Positions 37,101-45,390 of a stretch of 64,000 nt of DNA are shown piece after piece. The notes under the pieces were generated by a model. That model saw only the letters and a list, made by a program, of their open reading frames with translations, did not search any database and was not told where the DNA came from. Made by a program: the position numbers and the translations under genes. Location of the stretch: positions 62,001 to 126,000 of the forward strand of contig NZ_FQYP01000006.1 in the NCBI RefSeq assembly GCF_900141785.1, given 5' to 3'. The DNA comes from Aquimarina spongiae (GTDB lineage: Bacteria > Bacteroidota > Bacteroidia > Flavobacteriales > Flavobacteriaceae). How positions within the stretch are numbered: position 1 is the stretch's first letter; every line of letters starts with the position of its first letter.

Positions 37101-37420
37101 GTACCAGAAGAAGTTGTGATGTCCTTGAATTTGAAATCACCTTGATTGAGGTACAATTTGTTTTGGCCTCTGTTAGACACAAAATACAAGTCTGGTAAAT
37201 CATCGTTATTGATATCTCCTACTGCTACTCCTCCGCCATTGTAATAATACAAGTAATTGACGATATTATATTTTTCATCTTCCTGAATTTGATTTTGGAA
37301 ATCAATTCCTGTGATCTTGTTATCTACTTTCGAAAATAGATATGATGTAGCATCTTGATTTTCTTTTTGAGTGCAGGAAAAGAAAAAAAATAGAAGAAGT
37401 AATGTTAGGATGTTTTTCAT
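34133..37420 (-). CDS. VCBS/FG-GAP repeat lipoprotein with ASPIC/UnbV domain
   Basis: A 1095-residue lipoprotein (lipobox FFFSC, C16). It carries many FG-GAP/VCBS repeats, each with a calcium-loop pattern such as DINGDGFLDIYV or DYDQDGDMDIFV, folding into one or two beta-propellers. An ASPIC/UnbV domain lies at about 520-595 (KLGIGSKVFIYSNN and FGLGQKSIDSIKVIWP). Such proteins are common beside SusC/SusD pairs in Flavobacteria and are presumed to bind surface ligands. It follows susD of locus 2, but a strong hairpin terminator lies just 13 bases before its ATG, so its level is likely set by read-through or RNA processing. Confidence 0.9.
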   Translation of the reverse strand: MKNILTLLLLFFFFSCTQKENQDATSYLFSKVDNKITGIDFQNQIQEDEKYNIVNYLYYYNGGGVAVGDINNDDLPDLYFVSNRGQNKLYLNQGDFKFKDITTSSGTAGKSDWNTGVTMVDINGDGFLDIYVCAVINILGFEGHNELFINNGDGTFTEESEKYGLNYKGYATQAYFFDYDKDDDLDVYIVNHALHTKTSHGPSYIRKKRTDYVGDVLLKNDNSKFIDVSLEAKIHGGANGYGLSASIADFNNDGWDDIYVCNDFHEDDYYYINQGDGTFNEELPKYFSHTSRFSMGSDAADIDGDGFQDLITLDMLPYEEKVLKESDGDVSYKTQEFLISQGYQKQYARNMLQMNKSGDFFIEKGLYDNIAATDWSWSPLIADYNLDGHQDLFITNGIHKRPNNLDFMRYLSNSFKNKYQDKKQKDAWLIKSLKVMPTGETPNAIFEGDSKTFHNKTGDWIKNTPTLSNGATYADLDNDGDLDLIVNNLNDFASLYKNGSSDNSNTSFVSVEFDYKPSNKLGIGSKVFIYSNNEIQNKQLFTSRGFISSVAPKLHFGLGQKSIDSIKVIWPDNTYQNINLVDFKNKNIKIKYDSQNITSFKYKNQTSNPIFKKDQLATFKHREDQYNDFDVNKLIPYKISTQGPAIAIGDVNNDGQEDIFIGGASLQKSKLIISKEQKLQHHPIPVIENDSISEDVDATFFDVDGDNDLDLYVASGIIDSKHIEFQNDRLYINDGLGNFSKPSTDLPVNNLNTAVVRAYDYDQDGDMDIFVGNRSDSSNFGKKVNSYLLKNQGNLQFVKDNSFSLTTMVTDAIWEDINGDNIKDLLVAAEWDKPRIFTNNNGTLTEVELEANITGLWQSIAFYDIDFDGDKDILLGNWGQNTKFKPTTEYPLVMYYGDFDQNNKNETLVAYAVKGQYYPVNSKDEFASQINIINKQYIDYKSYANQPIDDILKSLNAKTIESIDVTTLKSGYLRNTNGTYDEFIEFPPTFQLSPINSFLANDFLGEGYDQLLLGGNFYGLNTYHGIFNSNPGFLITKSRTKNTFSYLSSKQVGLTLHNKELRILKKLTHNQDEYLISGFNNDSLYFFRRLTNNSK

Positions 37421-37433
37421 GGGTTAAATGTAA

Positions 37434-37463
37434 AAAAGAGGTTGTGAATCCACAACCTCTTTT
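37434..37463 (-). terminator. terminator-like hairpin between susD (locus 2) and the VCBS gene
   Basis: Perfect 13-base arms AAAAGAGGTTGTG and CACAACCTCTTTT around a 4-base loop, followed on the minus strand by T-rich sequence. It lies 25 bases past the susD stop and 13 bases before the ATG of the VCBS gene. Confidence 0.85.
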
Positions 37464-37488
37464 ATTTAATATAATTTTATGCTACTTA

Positions 37489-39063
37489 TTAGTTAGGGGT
37501 AGGAGAAACAGGGTTAAAGTCTGTTTCGAATGCTGGTACTGGCCAGTATTCTAAATATCCATAATTAATAGTGGCATTGGTGTTAAGGTTTCCATTTTCA
37601 TCAAGAACATGCGCTCCAGTTCTTGAAGTGGCTGCTACACCATAACGACGAGCGTCATAGAAAGCAACTGCTCTAAAAATTAATGCAAGACGACGCTCTT
37701 TTCTAATTTCCTCTAATGCTTGATCTTGTGTTAATCCTGTCCCTACCGTAGCAGCTAAACCAGAAGCCTGGAACGTTCTAACAGCGTCCAAGTGGGCAAG
37801 CCCTCCTTCGATATCATTAGTTCTTACTTTTGCTTCTGCAAGTATTAATTGGTTTTCTTCAAAACTTCCTGCATAATACATAGTAGCTCCTAATGGATTT
37901 GAAGATACGATAGGAGTATTGTCATTCCAGAATCTAGACGCACCATATTGAATTCCTCTTCCTCTTGGGTTAGGGAAATCAAAATCAGGTTCAAAATATA
38001 AATCTAAACGTACATCTCCAGGATTAATATCCTGAATTAATCTTTCACTTGGGAAATACCAGAAACCAGTAACCTGACCAGGTATCCAGTTGTTATCGAT
38101 AAACGAAGATTCAGACTGCATAATAAAAGCGTTTGCATTTGCTGATACCCCATTGTTCGCTAATGTGATTACCTGATTCCAGTCTGCAGTTGTCATGTCT
38201 GCTACTGGAGTGTTGTAAACAAGGTTTCGAACTCGTAATGAGTTAATATTTTCCTGTAAACCAGCAAGATTTACTTTAGAAGTAAGATATGCCAATTGTA
38301 ATCCGGTGAATCTCCCATCAAAGGTTGCTACATCAGTAACACCATTTAATAAAGTTTCAAGTTCATTTAATATTTCATTAGACTTGCTTATTAGTTGAGA
38401 ATTGTCTACAAACTGTGTGCTTGGCTCAGAAGTAGGATTAGAGATCAAGCCTGAGTCATTGATTAATCCTTGCTCATACATCGAACCAAGTCTATTGTAT
38501 CCATAGGCTCTCCACCATAGTGACCATGCTCTAAAGGCGTCTTTAGTGGCATCATCAGCTTCTAAGTTGTCTAGTGCTTCTGCAATTGTATTGCTTTGAA
38601 CTATAAGTCCATACATGTCTCTCCACTCATATTGTGTTGGGTTGTCACTACCTGCGGCTCTTGTGTTTCTAATAGCAATTTCACCTGGCTGAGGCCCTCC
38701 TGCAGGAGGTAATACCACAGTACCATCGTCCAAAACAACAGATTCTGTTTGATTGATCCATCTGTTGGCAAAGTTACCCCATGGAGTTGTTAATGCATCT
38801 CCCATAGATTCATGATATCCATAAGTAAAGAAAAGCATTGGACTTTCTAATTCTGCTCCTACGGTTTCAAATACATCATCAGATGCTATAAAATCATATA
38901 TTCCTTTAGAAAAGGTAGTCAATCCATCTACATTGTTTAGAGATGCAGTAGAAGGAAGGTTGTTGTCAACAGGGTCAATGTCTGTATCTAAAATGTTATC
39001 TTGACAAGAGACCACAAACGATAGCGCTAGTAAAAACGCTGCTTTGTTTAATAAACTTTTCAT
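37489..39063 (-). CDS. SusD/RagB-family nutrient-binding lipoprotein (locus 2)
   Basis: A 524-residue lipoprotein with lipobox FVVSC (C20) and a helical SusD fold. The segment EIRKERRLALIFRAVAFYDARRYG near the C-terminus is a typical SusD/RagB signature. It starts 12 bases after the susC stop, so both are made from one mRNA. The sequence is unlike the SusD proteins of loci 1 and 3, implying a different ligand. A strong hairpin follows, separating it from the VCBS lipoprotein gene. Confidence 0.93.
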   Translation of the reverse strand: MKSLLNKAAFLLALSFVVSCQDNILDTDIDPVDNNLPSTASLNNVDGLTTFSKGIYDFIASDDVFETVGAELESPMLFFTYGYHESMGDALTTPWGNFANRWINQTESVVLDDGTVVLPPAGGPQPGEIAIRNTRAAGSDNPTQYEWRDMYGLIVQSNTIAEALDNLEADDATKDAFRAWSLWWRAYGYNRLGSMYEQGLINDSGLISNPTSEPSTQFVDNSQLISKSNEILNELETLLNGVTDVATFDGRFTGLQLAYLTSKVNLAGLQENINSLRVRNLVYNTPVADMTTADWNQVITLANNGVSANANAFIMQSESSFIDNNWIPGQVTGFWYFPSERLIQDINPGDVRLDLYFEPDFDFPNPRGRGIQYGASRFWNDNTPIVSSNPLGATMYYAGSFEENQLILAEAKVRTNDIEGGLAHLDAVRTFQASGLAATVGTGLTQDQALEEIRKERRLALIFRAVAFYDARRYGVAATSRTGAHVLDENGNLNTNATINYGYLEYWPVPAFETDFNPVSPTPN

Positions 39064-39075
39064 AGTCTTATTTTT

Positions 39076-42000
39076 TTAAAATGCTAGGTTTAATCCAAAA
39101 TTATAGCTCTTTACGTTTGGATGCGTAAATTCATCAAATCCTCTTTGGAATGTGTTTCCAAATCCTCTTGCTGCTTCTGGATCTAGACCTTTGTAATCTG
39201 TAATTGTGATTAAGTTTCTTCCTGAGATGCTTAAGTTGATATAATCAAAAGCCTCTAGGTTAAGCACGTTGTTTAGTTTAAAATTAAAACTGATATCTCT
39301 AAATCTTAAGAATGAACCATCTTCAACAAACTCTGATGTTGGTACATTAGTATTGTATAAAGAAGTGTAGTAGCTTACAAAAGCTCCGGTTTGTACTGCT
39401 CCTGTTGGATCTTCAATCGATACTGGAACTGCAGTGTCAGAATGTAAGCCATTATTGTATAACCATTGTCTTGCACGGTTGTATACATCAAGACCTTGGA
39501 ACCAATCTATCTGGAAAGATACTCCCATGAAATCATTGAAGAATGAGAAGTCATTGATAAATGTCATTACAAAATCAGGCTGAGTACTACCTGCTACTAC
39601 TTTGTCTGGTCCGATTACAACTCGACCAGTGTTTTTGTTTACAACATATCCTGAGCTAGCCACTGTAAAGTCATTTACATCAGCTTCAGGGATGATTCTG
39701 TTTCCGCTAGCGTCAAGGGCATCTAAGCTAGTAATAACTGGGAATACAGAGAAAGTACCGATTTCTTCCCCTTCGTCAAGAACGAAGTTATCATTAACAA
39801 CAACTGGAAGCCCATTCGCGATTCTATCAAGTACTGCTGTAGATTTTGTAAAACGTAATCCGAAGTTCCATCTGAATTTTTCTGAAGTAAACATCGAAGC
39901 ATCTATGGAAGCTTCAACACCATCACTCGAAATATCGTATGCATTAGAGAAAATGGCACTTGTTCCTGTACTACTTGGTAGTCCTAAACGGAATATTGCT
40001 CCATCTGTCTTTCTGTCAAAATAGTTCACAGAACCATCTAATCTAGTAAACCAAGCTCCTTTTCCAGGAGTAAAGGTGTAATCTAGACCAACTTCAAGTT
40101 CTTTTGAAGTTTCCACCTCAAGACTTGGGTTTGCTACAGAAGAAGGGATCCCTGAGATTACTTCACTTCCTACTGTTGTTGTTGCAAGAGTAAAGATGTT
40201 CTGGCTAAATAGAGGTTGAATACCCGCTTCACCATATGCCCCTCTTATTTTTAAGTTGCTTACTAAGTCAGATTCAAACAATTCTGCAAAATTAAGATAG
40301 GCATCTGCTCTTGGGAAGGTAAAGTCTAAGTTGTTACCAAATCGGTTAGAGAAGTCACGTCTGAAACCTGCTGAAAAACCAAAAATACTTTCGTAATCAA
40401 ATTTTTGGTTCAATAAGAAACCATATGTTCTAAAAGGCTCATCGCTAAATTCGTTGAACGTTTTAACAACTGCTTGGTTTACGTTAAAAGAACCAAATGG
40501 TCCTGTTGGTAAGTTTGTTCCTTGGACATCAGTGGTACGAGATCCTAAATCTCTCCAATCAAAGTTAAATGTCGTATTTGAAGTAAATGGAATGTTAATT
40601 TTAAGGTCTTCTTTGAAATCTAAGGTCAAGTTTGTAGAGATCAATAAGTTTTGGAAAAACTCTTGTGTGTCTACTTGATTTATAATACCAGAAACATTAG
40701 TACCAATAGACGATGCTTGTTGGTGGTTAGTCTGATTTTCTTGAAAGAAAGTGAACTGTTGGGAGAAAGTATCATATCCGTATTTGAAATTTACAGATAA
40801 TACTTCAAATGGCTGATATGTTAAATCAAGGTTTGCAATGTATCTGGTGATTTTGTCCTCTCTAACCTGAATTTCTTGATAAAAGAAAGGGTTAGCAGAG
40901 TTAGGATCAGTTGCGTCTGGTGATACAGTAAGATCTCCGTCTGAGTTCCTGTTGAAGAAATCTACGTGTGGAAGATTTTGAAATACGTTGTTGATCAAGT
41001 TGTTGGCATTTGCGTTATCCGTATCTGTACCTGTGGTGTTTGTACTATTGATAACATCAAATCTTGTGTTAACCTTGATTTTCTCTCCAAGATCGAAGCC
41101 TAAATTAATACGGCCATCATATTTTGTATATTTTCCAACTACTAAAACACTCTCTTGTTCTGTTCTATTACCAGAAACAAGGTATCTGATACCTTCAGAT
41201 CCTCCTGAAACAGTTATACCATTGGTAGTGTTGATTGCATCTCTAAAAAGTATATCAGTAGCATCAAAAATTGGCTCTCTAAAAGGTGTGTCATTAATAC
41301 CTTCTGCACCAAGTGCCGTTCCATTGATATTTCTCTCGGCAGGATCTACCGCTAGATATTGTGCTTCGTCATTAAGCTGCGTTACTGGAGTACCGTTTAG
41401 GTCTACCAAAAATCCTGCAGCGTTTGTTGAATAGTGATGTAGGTCAGCTCTTAATCGATCTTTTCCAGTAATTGCTTGAGCAACACTTACAGAAGATCTG
41501 ATATTTACGACAGGAGCACCTGCTTTACCTTTTTTGGTGATAATGTTGATTACCCCATTTGCTCCTTGCGCACCATAAATGGTACCCGCTGCAGCTCCAG
41601 AGATAGTTTCAACTCGCTCTACATTAGAAAAGTCAATATCTGCCAGACGAGAACTTTGGTTAGAAGCTCCACCTACACTTGATTCTGAGGTAGAAACCTG
41701 AACACCATCAATTAATATCATTGGTTGAGAAGAGTTCAAACTATTGATCGATCTCAAAATGATGTTTTGTTGCTGACCTGGCTGACCAGTAGTCGATTGG
41801 ATAATAGTACCAGCGATTTTACCTTGTAGTGCCTGGTCAATTGCTTGAGCACCCTGTACTTGAAGGTCTTCTGCTTTTACCGAATTTACCGAAACCCCTA
41901 GTTTCCGTTTACTCGTTCCAGAAGCAACCCCTGTTACTACTACTTCTTCTAGTACTGCAGCGTCCTCCTGAAGTGTAACATCAATTTGGTTACCGCTTCC

Positions 42001-42255
42001 TACGGTAACTTCTTGTGTTGTAAATCCAAGATAACTGAATACTAAACTTGAGCCCGCACTAGCACTTACCGAATATTTTCCATCAAAATCGGTTTGAGTT
42101 CCACTATTGGTTCCTTTTACAATAATGTTTACTCCTGGTAGTGGGGATCCCCCGTTGTCCGTTACAGTACCTGTAATGGTTTTGTCTTGTGCAAAAGAAG
42201 TCTGCACACCCAATGCTAGGAATAGCATTAGGATTCCCTTTAATAAAGATTTCAT
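39076..42255 (-). CDS. SusC/RagA-family TonB-linked outer-membrane transporter (locus 2)
   Basis: A 1059-residue barrel with signal peptide 1-22, carboxypeptidase-regulatory-like domain (about 24-97), LEEVVVTG TonB-interaction segment at 102-109, plug and barrel ending in SYNFGLNLAF. There is no STN domain. The plug contains the usual AAGTIYGAQGANGVINIITKKG motif (in parts). Its first 110 residues are much closer to the other two SusC proteins of the window than the remainder, as expected when the ligand-binding part diverges. Partner genes are the SusD and VCBS lipoproteins downstream. Confidence 0.95.
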   Translation of the reverse strand: MKSLLKGILMLFLALGVQTSFAQDKTITGTVTDNGGSPLPGVNIIVKGTNSGTQTDFDGKYSVSASAGSSLVFSYLGFTTQEVTVGSGNQIDVTLQEDAAVLEEVVVTGVASGTSKRKLGVSVNSVKAEDLQVQGAQAIDQALQGKIAGTIIQSTTGQPGQQQNIILRSINSLNSSQPMILIDGVQVSTSESSVGGASNQSSRLADIDFSNVERVETISGAAAGTIYGAQGANGVINIITKKGKAGAPVVNIRSSVSVAQAITGKDRLRADLHHYSTNAAGFLVDLNGTPVTQLNDEAQYLAVDPAERNINGTALGAEGINDTPFREPIFDATDILFRDAINTTNGITVSGGSEGIRYLVSGNRTEQESVLVVGKYTKYDGRINLGFDLGEKIKVNTRFDVINSTNTTGTDTDNANANNLINNVFQNLPHVDFFNRNSDGDLTVSPDATDPNSANPFFYQEIQVREDKITRYIANLDLTYQPFEVLSVNFKYGYDTFSQQFTFFQENQTNHQQASSIGTNVSGIINQVDTQEFFQNLLISTNLTLDFKEDLKINIPFTSNTTFNFDWRDLGSRTTDVQGTNLPTGPFGSFNVNQAVVKTFNEFSDEPFRTYGFLLNQKFDYESIFGFSAGFRRDFSNRFGNNLDFTFPRADAYLNFAELFESDLVSNLKIRGAYGEAGIQPLFSQNIFTLATTTVGSEVISGIPSSVANPSLEVETSKELEVGLDYTFTPGKGAWFTRLDGSVNYFDRKTDGAIFRLGLPSSTGTSAIFSNAYDISSDGVEASIDASMFTSEKFRWNFGLRFTKSTAVLDRIANGLPVVVNDNFVLDEGEEIGTFSVFPVITSLDALDASGNRIIPEADVNDFTVASSGYVVNKNTGRVVIGPDKVVAGSTQPDFVMTFINDFSFFNDFMGVSFQIDWFQGLDVYNRARQWLYNNGLHSDTAVPVSIEDPTGAVQTGAFVSYYTSLYNTNVPTSEFVEDGSFLRFRDISFNFKLNNVLNLEAFDYINLSISGRNLITITDYKGLDPEAARGFGNTFQRGFDEFTHPNVKSYNFGLNLAF

Positions 42256-42272
42256 TGTGTTTTGTAATTTTA

Positions 42273-42317
42273 GAATTAGCCACGCTAAAAATCTTAATTA
42301 TATCTTAATAAAACAAC
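42273..42317 (-). promoter_or_regulatory. susC promoter and initial transcript box (locus 2)
   Basis: On the minus strand GTTGTT (42312-42317), after 17 bases TAAGATTTTTAG, then TGGCTAATTC (42273-42282), 18 bases before the ATG. The layout matches loci 1 and 3. Confidence 0.6.
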
Positions 42318-42465
42318 TTTTTCGATATCAAATTTACTTGTCCATTCCTTTTTTGAGGTGAGAACACTGTGTTACCTTACTGTAAAACAGTACTTTGTCT
42401 TTGATTTGAGTTAGTGTTAAATATTGTAGTTTATTCAGGGAAAGGAAGAGTTTTTTATTAAATTA

Positions 42466-42500
42466 ACAAAAAAAGATCTTTCTGATTAAAGAAAGATCTT
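42466..42500 (-). terminator. terminator of the locus 3 operon
   Basis: Arms AAGATCTTTC and GAAAGATCTT (10 base pairs) around an 8-base loop; on the minus strand it is followed by seven Ts. It lies about 75 bases past the lipoprotein stop at 42574. Confidence 0.88.
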
Positions 42501-42573
42501 AAAAAACTTATGATTCGAGTGTTTTTTTACTAAATATTCATTTTTTTATCTTTTTTGTAGGAATAATCTGTAA

Positions 42574-43614
42574 TTATCGAGTTAATAATGCTGGCCAAAC
42601 TTTGCCGTCTGGTCGGGTAAGAATTACAGTTCCTCGATCTCCAGCAGAGTTGCTAAAGTCCAATGTCATATCAGAGCCAGAAGTAGAAACAATGGTGTAT
42701 ACATAAGAAAATTCATCCTCGTTACCATTTGCAGTTTCTACGGTTTCGATAGTTCCTTCTGCTACCAGATTGATGCAATCCCAAACAATTTGCACGTCAT
42801 CAAAAGTAATAGAACTGAAAACATCCATATAGCAGCTATCAAATTGTCCAAAACTAATATCTGATGTGGTGTATTCTCCAGGAGTATCCGTTTCTTCCCA
42901 TGTCACCTGGCCTGATAGAGGAGCAGCAGGGCAATTACTTCTTCCTCCCGGGGCAGAAGTTAGAGCAGTTATCTGATATGTGTAAGTGTCGGCTAGACTT
43001 TCGGTGATTGCACATGCTATAGGTGTTCTATAAGTATATGGTGAAGAAAAGTAAGACCCTCCAGATACGTTACCACTGGCATCGTCTTCAGAGAAAGTAC
43101 GTCCGTCAGTTAGTGTTAGTACGAAGTTCAATTCAAAGTCGTCTCTTCCTTCTATTAAAGCTTCGTCTACTCCGGTGAATGTAACAAGTTCATCAGCTGT
43201 GAATGTAATTTCAGTAATAGGTACTCCTCGACTACCGGGTTGAAAGTCTGCTGCTGTCAAAGTGCGAATTACGCCTACTTGGGTTGTAAGATTAGCGTCA
43301 TCATCATCAATTGTTCCATCCATATTGGTGTCTACTCTTGTGTTTTCTACAAAACGAGCAGAAATTTCAATAGATTCCAAGAGTTCACCTTGTTGTGCAT
43401 CCTGTTCTTCAATGGTAAGTACATAATTAGATCCGGTCTCAAAGGATAAAGTTATATCATTGTAGACTAGGTTGTTGTCAATATCAATTGTTCTCAAAAC
43501 CGCCCCGCTTGTTACATTTGCAAGTACGTCATCAACGGTTTTGTCATCGCCACTACAACCTAACATAATTACAGTTAGTAGTGCTATGTTTATATATTTA
43601 AAAAATCTTTTCAT
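42574..43614 (-). CDS. lipoprotein with dockerin-like calcium loop (locus 3)
   Basis: A 346-residue lipoprotein (lipobox IMLGC, C20). It is acidic, beta-rich and contains one calcium-loop motif D95-x-N97-x-D99-G-x-I-D103-x-x-D106, the spacing seen in dockerin and EF-hand loops. The fold and family are not recognised. It follows susD of locus 3 by 37 bases on the same strand, the position that SusE/SusF-type surface binding proteins occupy, so an accessory ligand-binding role is a reasonable inference. Confidence 0.75.
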   Translation of the reverse strand: MKRFFKYINIALLTVIMLGCSGDDKTVDDVLANVTSGAVLRTIDIDNNLVYNDITLSFETGSNYVLTIEEQDAQQGELLESIEISARFVENTRVDTNMDGTIDDDDANLTTQVGVIRTLTAADFQPGSRGVPITEITFTADELVTFTGVDEALIEGRDDFELNFVLTLTDGRTFSEDDASGNVSGGSYFSSPYTYRTPIACAITESLADTYTYQITALTSAPGGRSNCPAAPLSGQVTWEETDTPGEYTTSDISFGQFDSCYMDVFSSITFDDVQIVWDCINLVAEGTIETVETANGNEDEFSYVYTIVSTSGSDMTLDFSNSAGDRGTVILTRPDGKVWPALLTR

Positions 43615-43651
43615 TGTTTTGTCTTTTTATGATTCCTAAATGCTATTCATT

Positions 43652-45373
43652 TTAGTTCGCTGGAGGGAAAGCTGGGGAATCAGGGTTAGTATCCCAAAAA
43701 ACTTTTTGATCCGTATTTGGTTTTTGTTGTACTGAAGAATTGTTGGTAACAAGGTCTGCTGGATAAAAGAAAGATCTTATCAAATTCCCAGGATTAGGTT
43801 CAATATTAGGTTGTAATGTGGTAGGGTAACCGGTACGACGATAAAAGTTGTAAGAATCAATACCGTTACCAAATAATGCTACCCAATATTGTTCTGCAAT
43901 TACATCCCAACGGTCATCAGGTGTTACTGCAGCATCAAAATCAGCAAGGCGATCATTAACAAAACTAGAAATAGCAGCAGCGTTAGGTTCAAACGATAAG
44001 TTTGCAGAAGTGTCTAAAGCTCCAAAAGTGGCAACTTTTGTTATTGATTTAGTCAATCCGTTATTTAGTGCGGTTCTTGCACCAGGAATGTCCATGTTTA
44101 ACATAGCGACTTCTGCGATCATGAAATCTACCCATGAAGATAGGATGATCGGAGTAATACCAGCTCCTTGCCCTCCATCTCCTTGAGAGATACCTTGAAA
44201 ACTACTATCGTCAAATCGACCTGCAGCAGGATAAACTCCAAAAGTCGTTCTTAGGAACCCGTCTGGAGGTGTTCCATCATCATCTCCATGATCACGCCCC
44301 CAGTATCCATTATTTAGAAAACAAAATGTAAAATTACCGTCAATATAATGTTGAGGAGCACTTTCTAAGGAGCAACTTAGTGTTTCTTCATTAGGGGCAA
44401 TTTCTGCACCTGGTACTGCATTGGTTTGTCTGTAAAAGTAATATCTAATTCTTGGATCGTCATTATTAGACATTTGGTTCATTAACCAATTTGATAGGTA
44501 TTCGTCGGCACCATCACCTTCATAATTGTTTGCATATCTAGGATGGCGGTTATCTGGTTGAATTTCATTAGCTCCCCAGGAAAACTGGAAGTCTTCCGAA
44601 GCAGTTTGAATATAATCTCCGGAAGTAATAATAGCATTAAAATCAGCAATAGCATTGTTGTCTACAAGTCTGCGTTGCAGGTAGATTTTCATTTTTAAGG
44701 TATTAGCAGCCTTAATCCAATTGTCCCAATCACCACTATAATAAAAATCATTTTCTGGTTCGTTAGTTACATCTCTTTCGAAATTTACAATAGCTTCGTC
44801 TAGTAATTCCAGTGCGGCAGCATATATTGTTGCTCCGCTATCTGTTACAGGGTTTAAATTACCCGTACTTCCTTGAACAGCTTCCGTGTAAGGAACATCT
44901 CCAAAAAAGTCTACCAAGGTAACAATAGTATACGCTTCAATTACTTGGCTTATAGCTAAGTGATGATAGAGTTCTCCATCTATGGCAAGTGGTTTCAAAG
45001 CTCTAACATCTGCCAGGATACCATTAAAGGTTTGGCTATGTCCATTTTGATCATCAAAAGATTCTCCAGTTGATTGGTAAGAGCCACTCCAGACATCATT
45101 AAAATCAGCTGGTGAATAGGTGTTTTGGTAGTTTCTTCCAAACATATTGTCTATTCGGGTAACCTGCCCGGCAATAGCTCCAAAACGCTCAACAACTTTT
45201 CCAAAGTCTACTTGTATAGAATTCAGAAATAAATCTGGATTGGATTGATCAGGTGTTAATTGATTTGGATTGTCTGCCAAATCAAGCTCTAAACTCTCGC
45301 AAGAGGTAAATAACATTCCTATCGAGAGGATTGCTATGAGTGATATTTTATATGTCAATTTTATTGTATTCAT
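43652..45373 (-). CDS. SusD/RagB-family nutrient-binding lipoprotein (locus 3)
   Basis: A 573-residue lipoprotein with lipobox LFTSC (C25) and a SusD fold of the SusD-like_2 type (ADNPNQLTPDQSNPDLFLNS near the start). It is longer than the locus 1 relative. It begins 17 bases after the susC stop and is followed by the calcium-loop lipoprotein gene. Three cysteines in mature sequence (CSLESAPQHYIDGNFTFC region) may form a disulfide. Ligand unknown. Confidence 0.93.
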   Translation of the reverse strand: MNTIKLTYKISLIAILSIGMLFTSCESLELDLADNPNQLTPDQSNPDLFLNSIQVDFGKVVERFGAIAGQVTRIDNMFGRNYQNTYSPADFNDVWSGSYQSTGESFDDQNGHSQTFNGILADVRALKPLAIDGELYHHLAISQVIEAYTIVTLVDFFGDVPYTEAVQGSTGNLNPVTDSGATIYAAALELLDEAIVNFERDVTNEPENDFYYSGDWDNWIKAANTLKMKIYLQRRLVDNNAIADFNAIITSGDYIQTASEDFQFSWGANEIQPDNRHPRYANNYEGDGADEYLSNWLMNQMSNNDDPRIRYYFYRQTNAVPGAEIAPNEETLSCSLESAPQHYIDGNFTFCFLNNGYWGRDHGDDDGTPPDGFLRTTFGVYPAAGRFDDSSFQGISQGDGGQGAGITPIILSSWVDFMIAEVAMLNMDIPGARTALNNGLTKSITKVATFGALDTSANLSFEPNAAAISSFVNDRLADFDAAVTPDDRWDVIAEQYWVALFGNGIDSYNFYRRTGYPTTLQPNIEPNPGNLIRSFFYPADLVTNNSSVQQKPNTDQKVFWDTNPDSPAFPPAN

Positions 45374-45390
45374 GATGTTGTTTTTTTTGA

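Larger units (their letters stand above)
42256..42573. other. intergenic stretch between loci 2 and 3
   Basis: This 318-base gap holds the locus 2 susC promoter at its left end and the locus 3 terminator (42466-42500). Between them (about 42320-42465) I see only AT-rich sequence without a recognisable gene or RNA. Confidence 0.6.
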
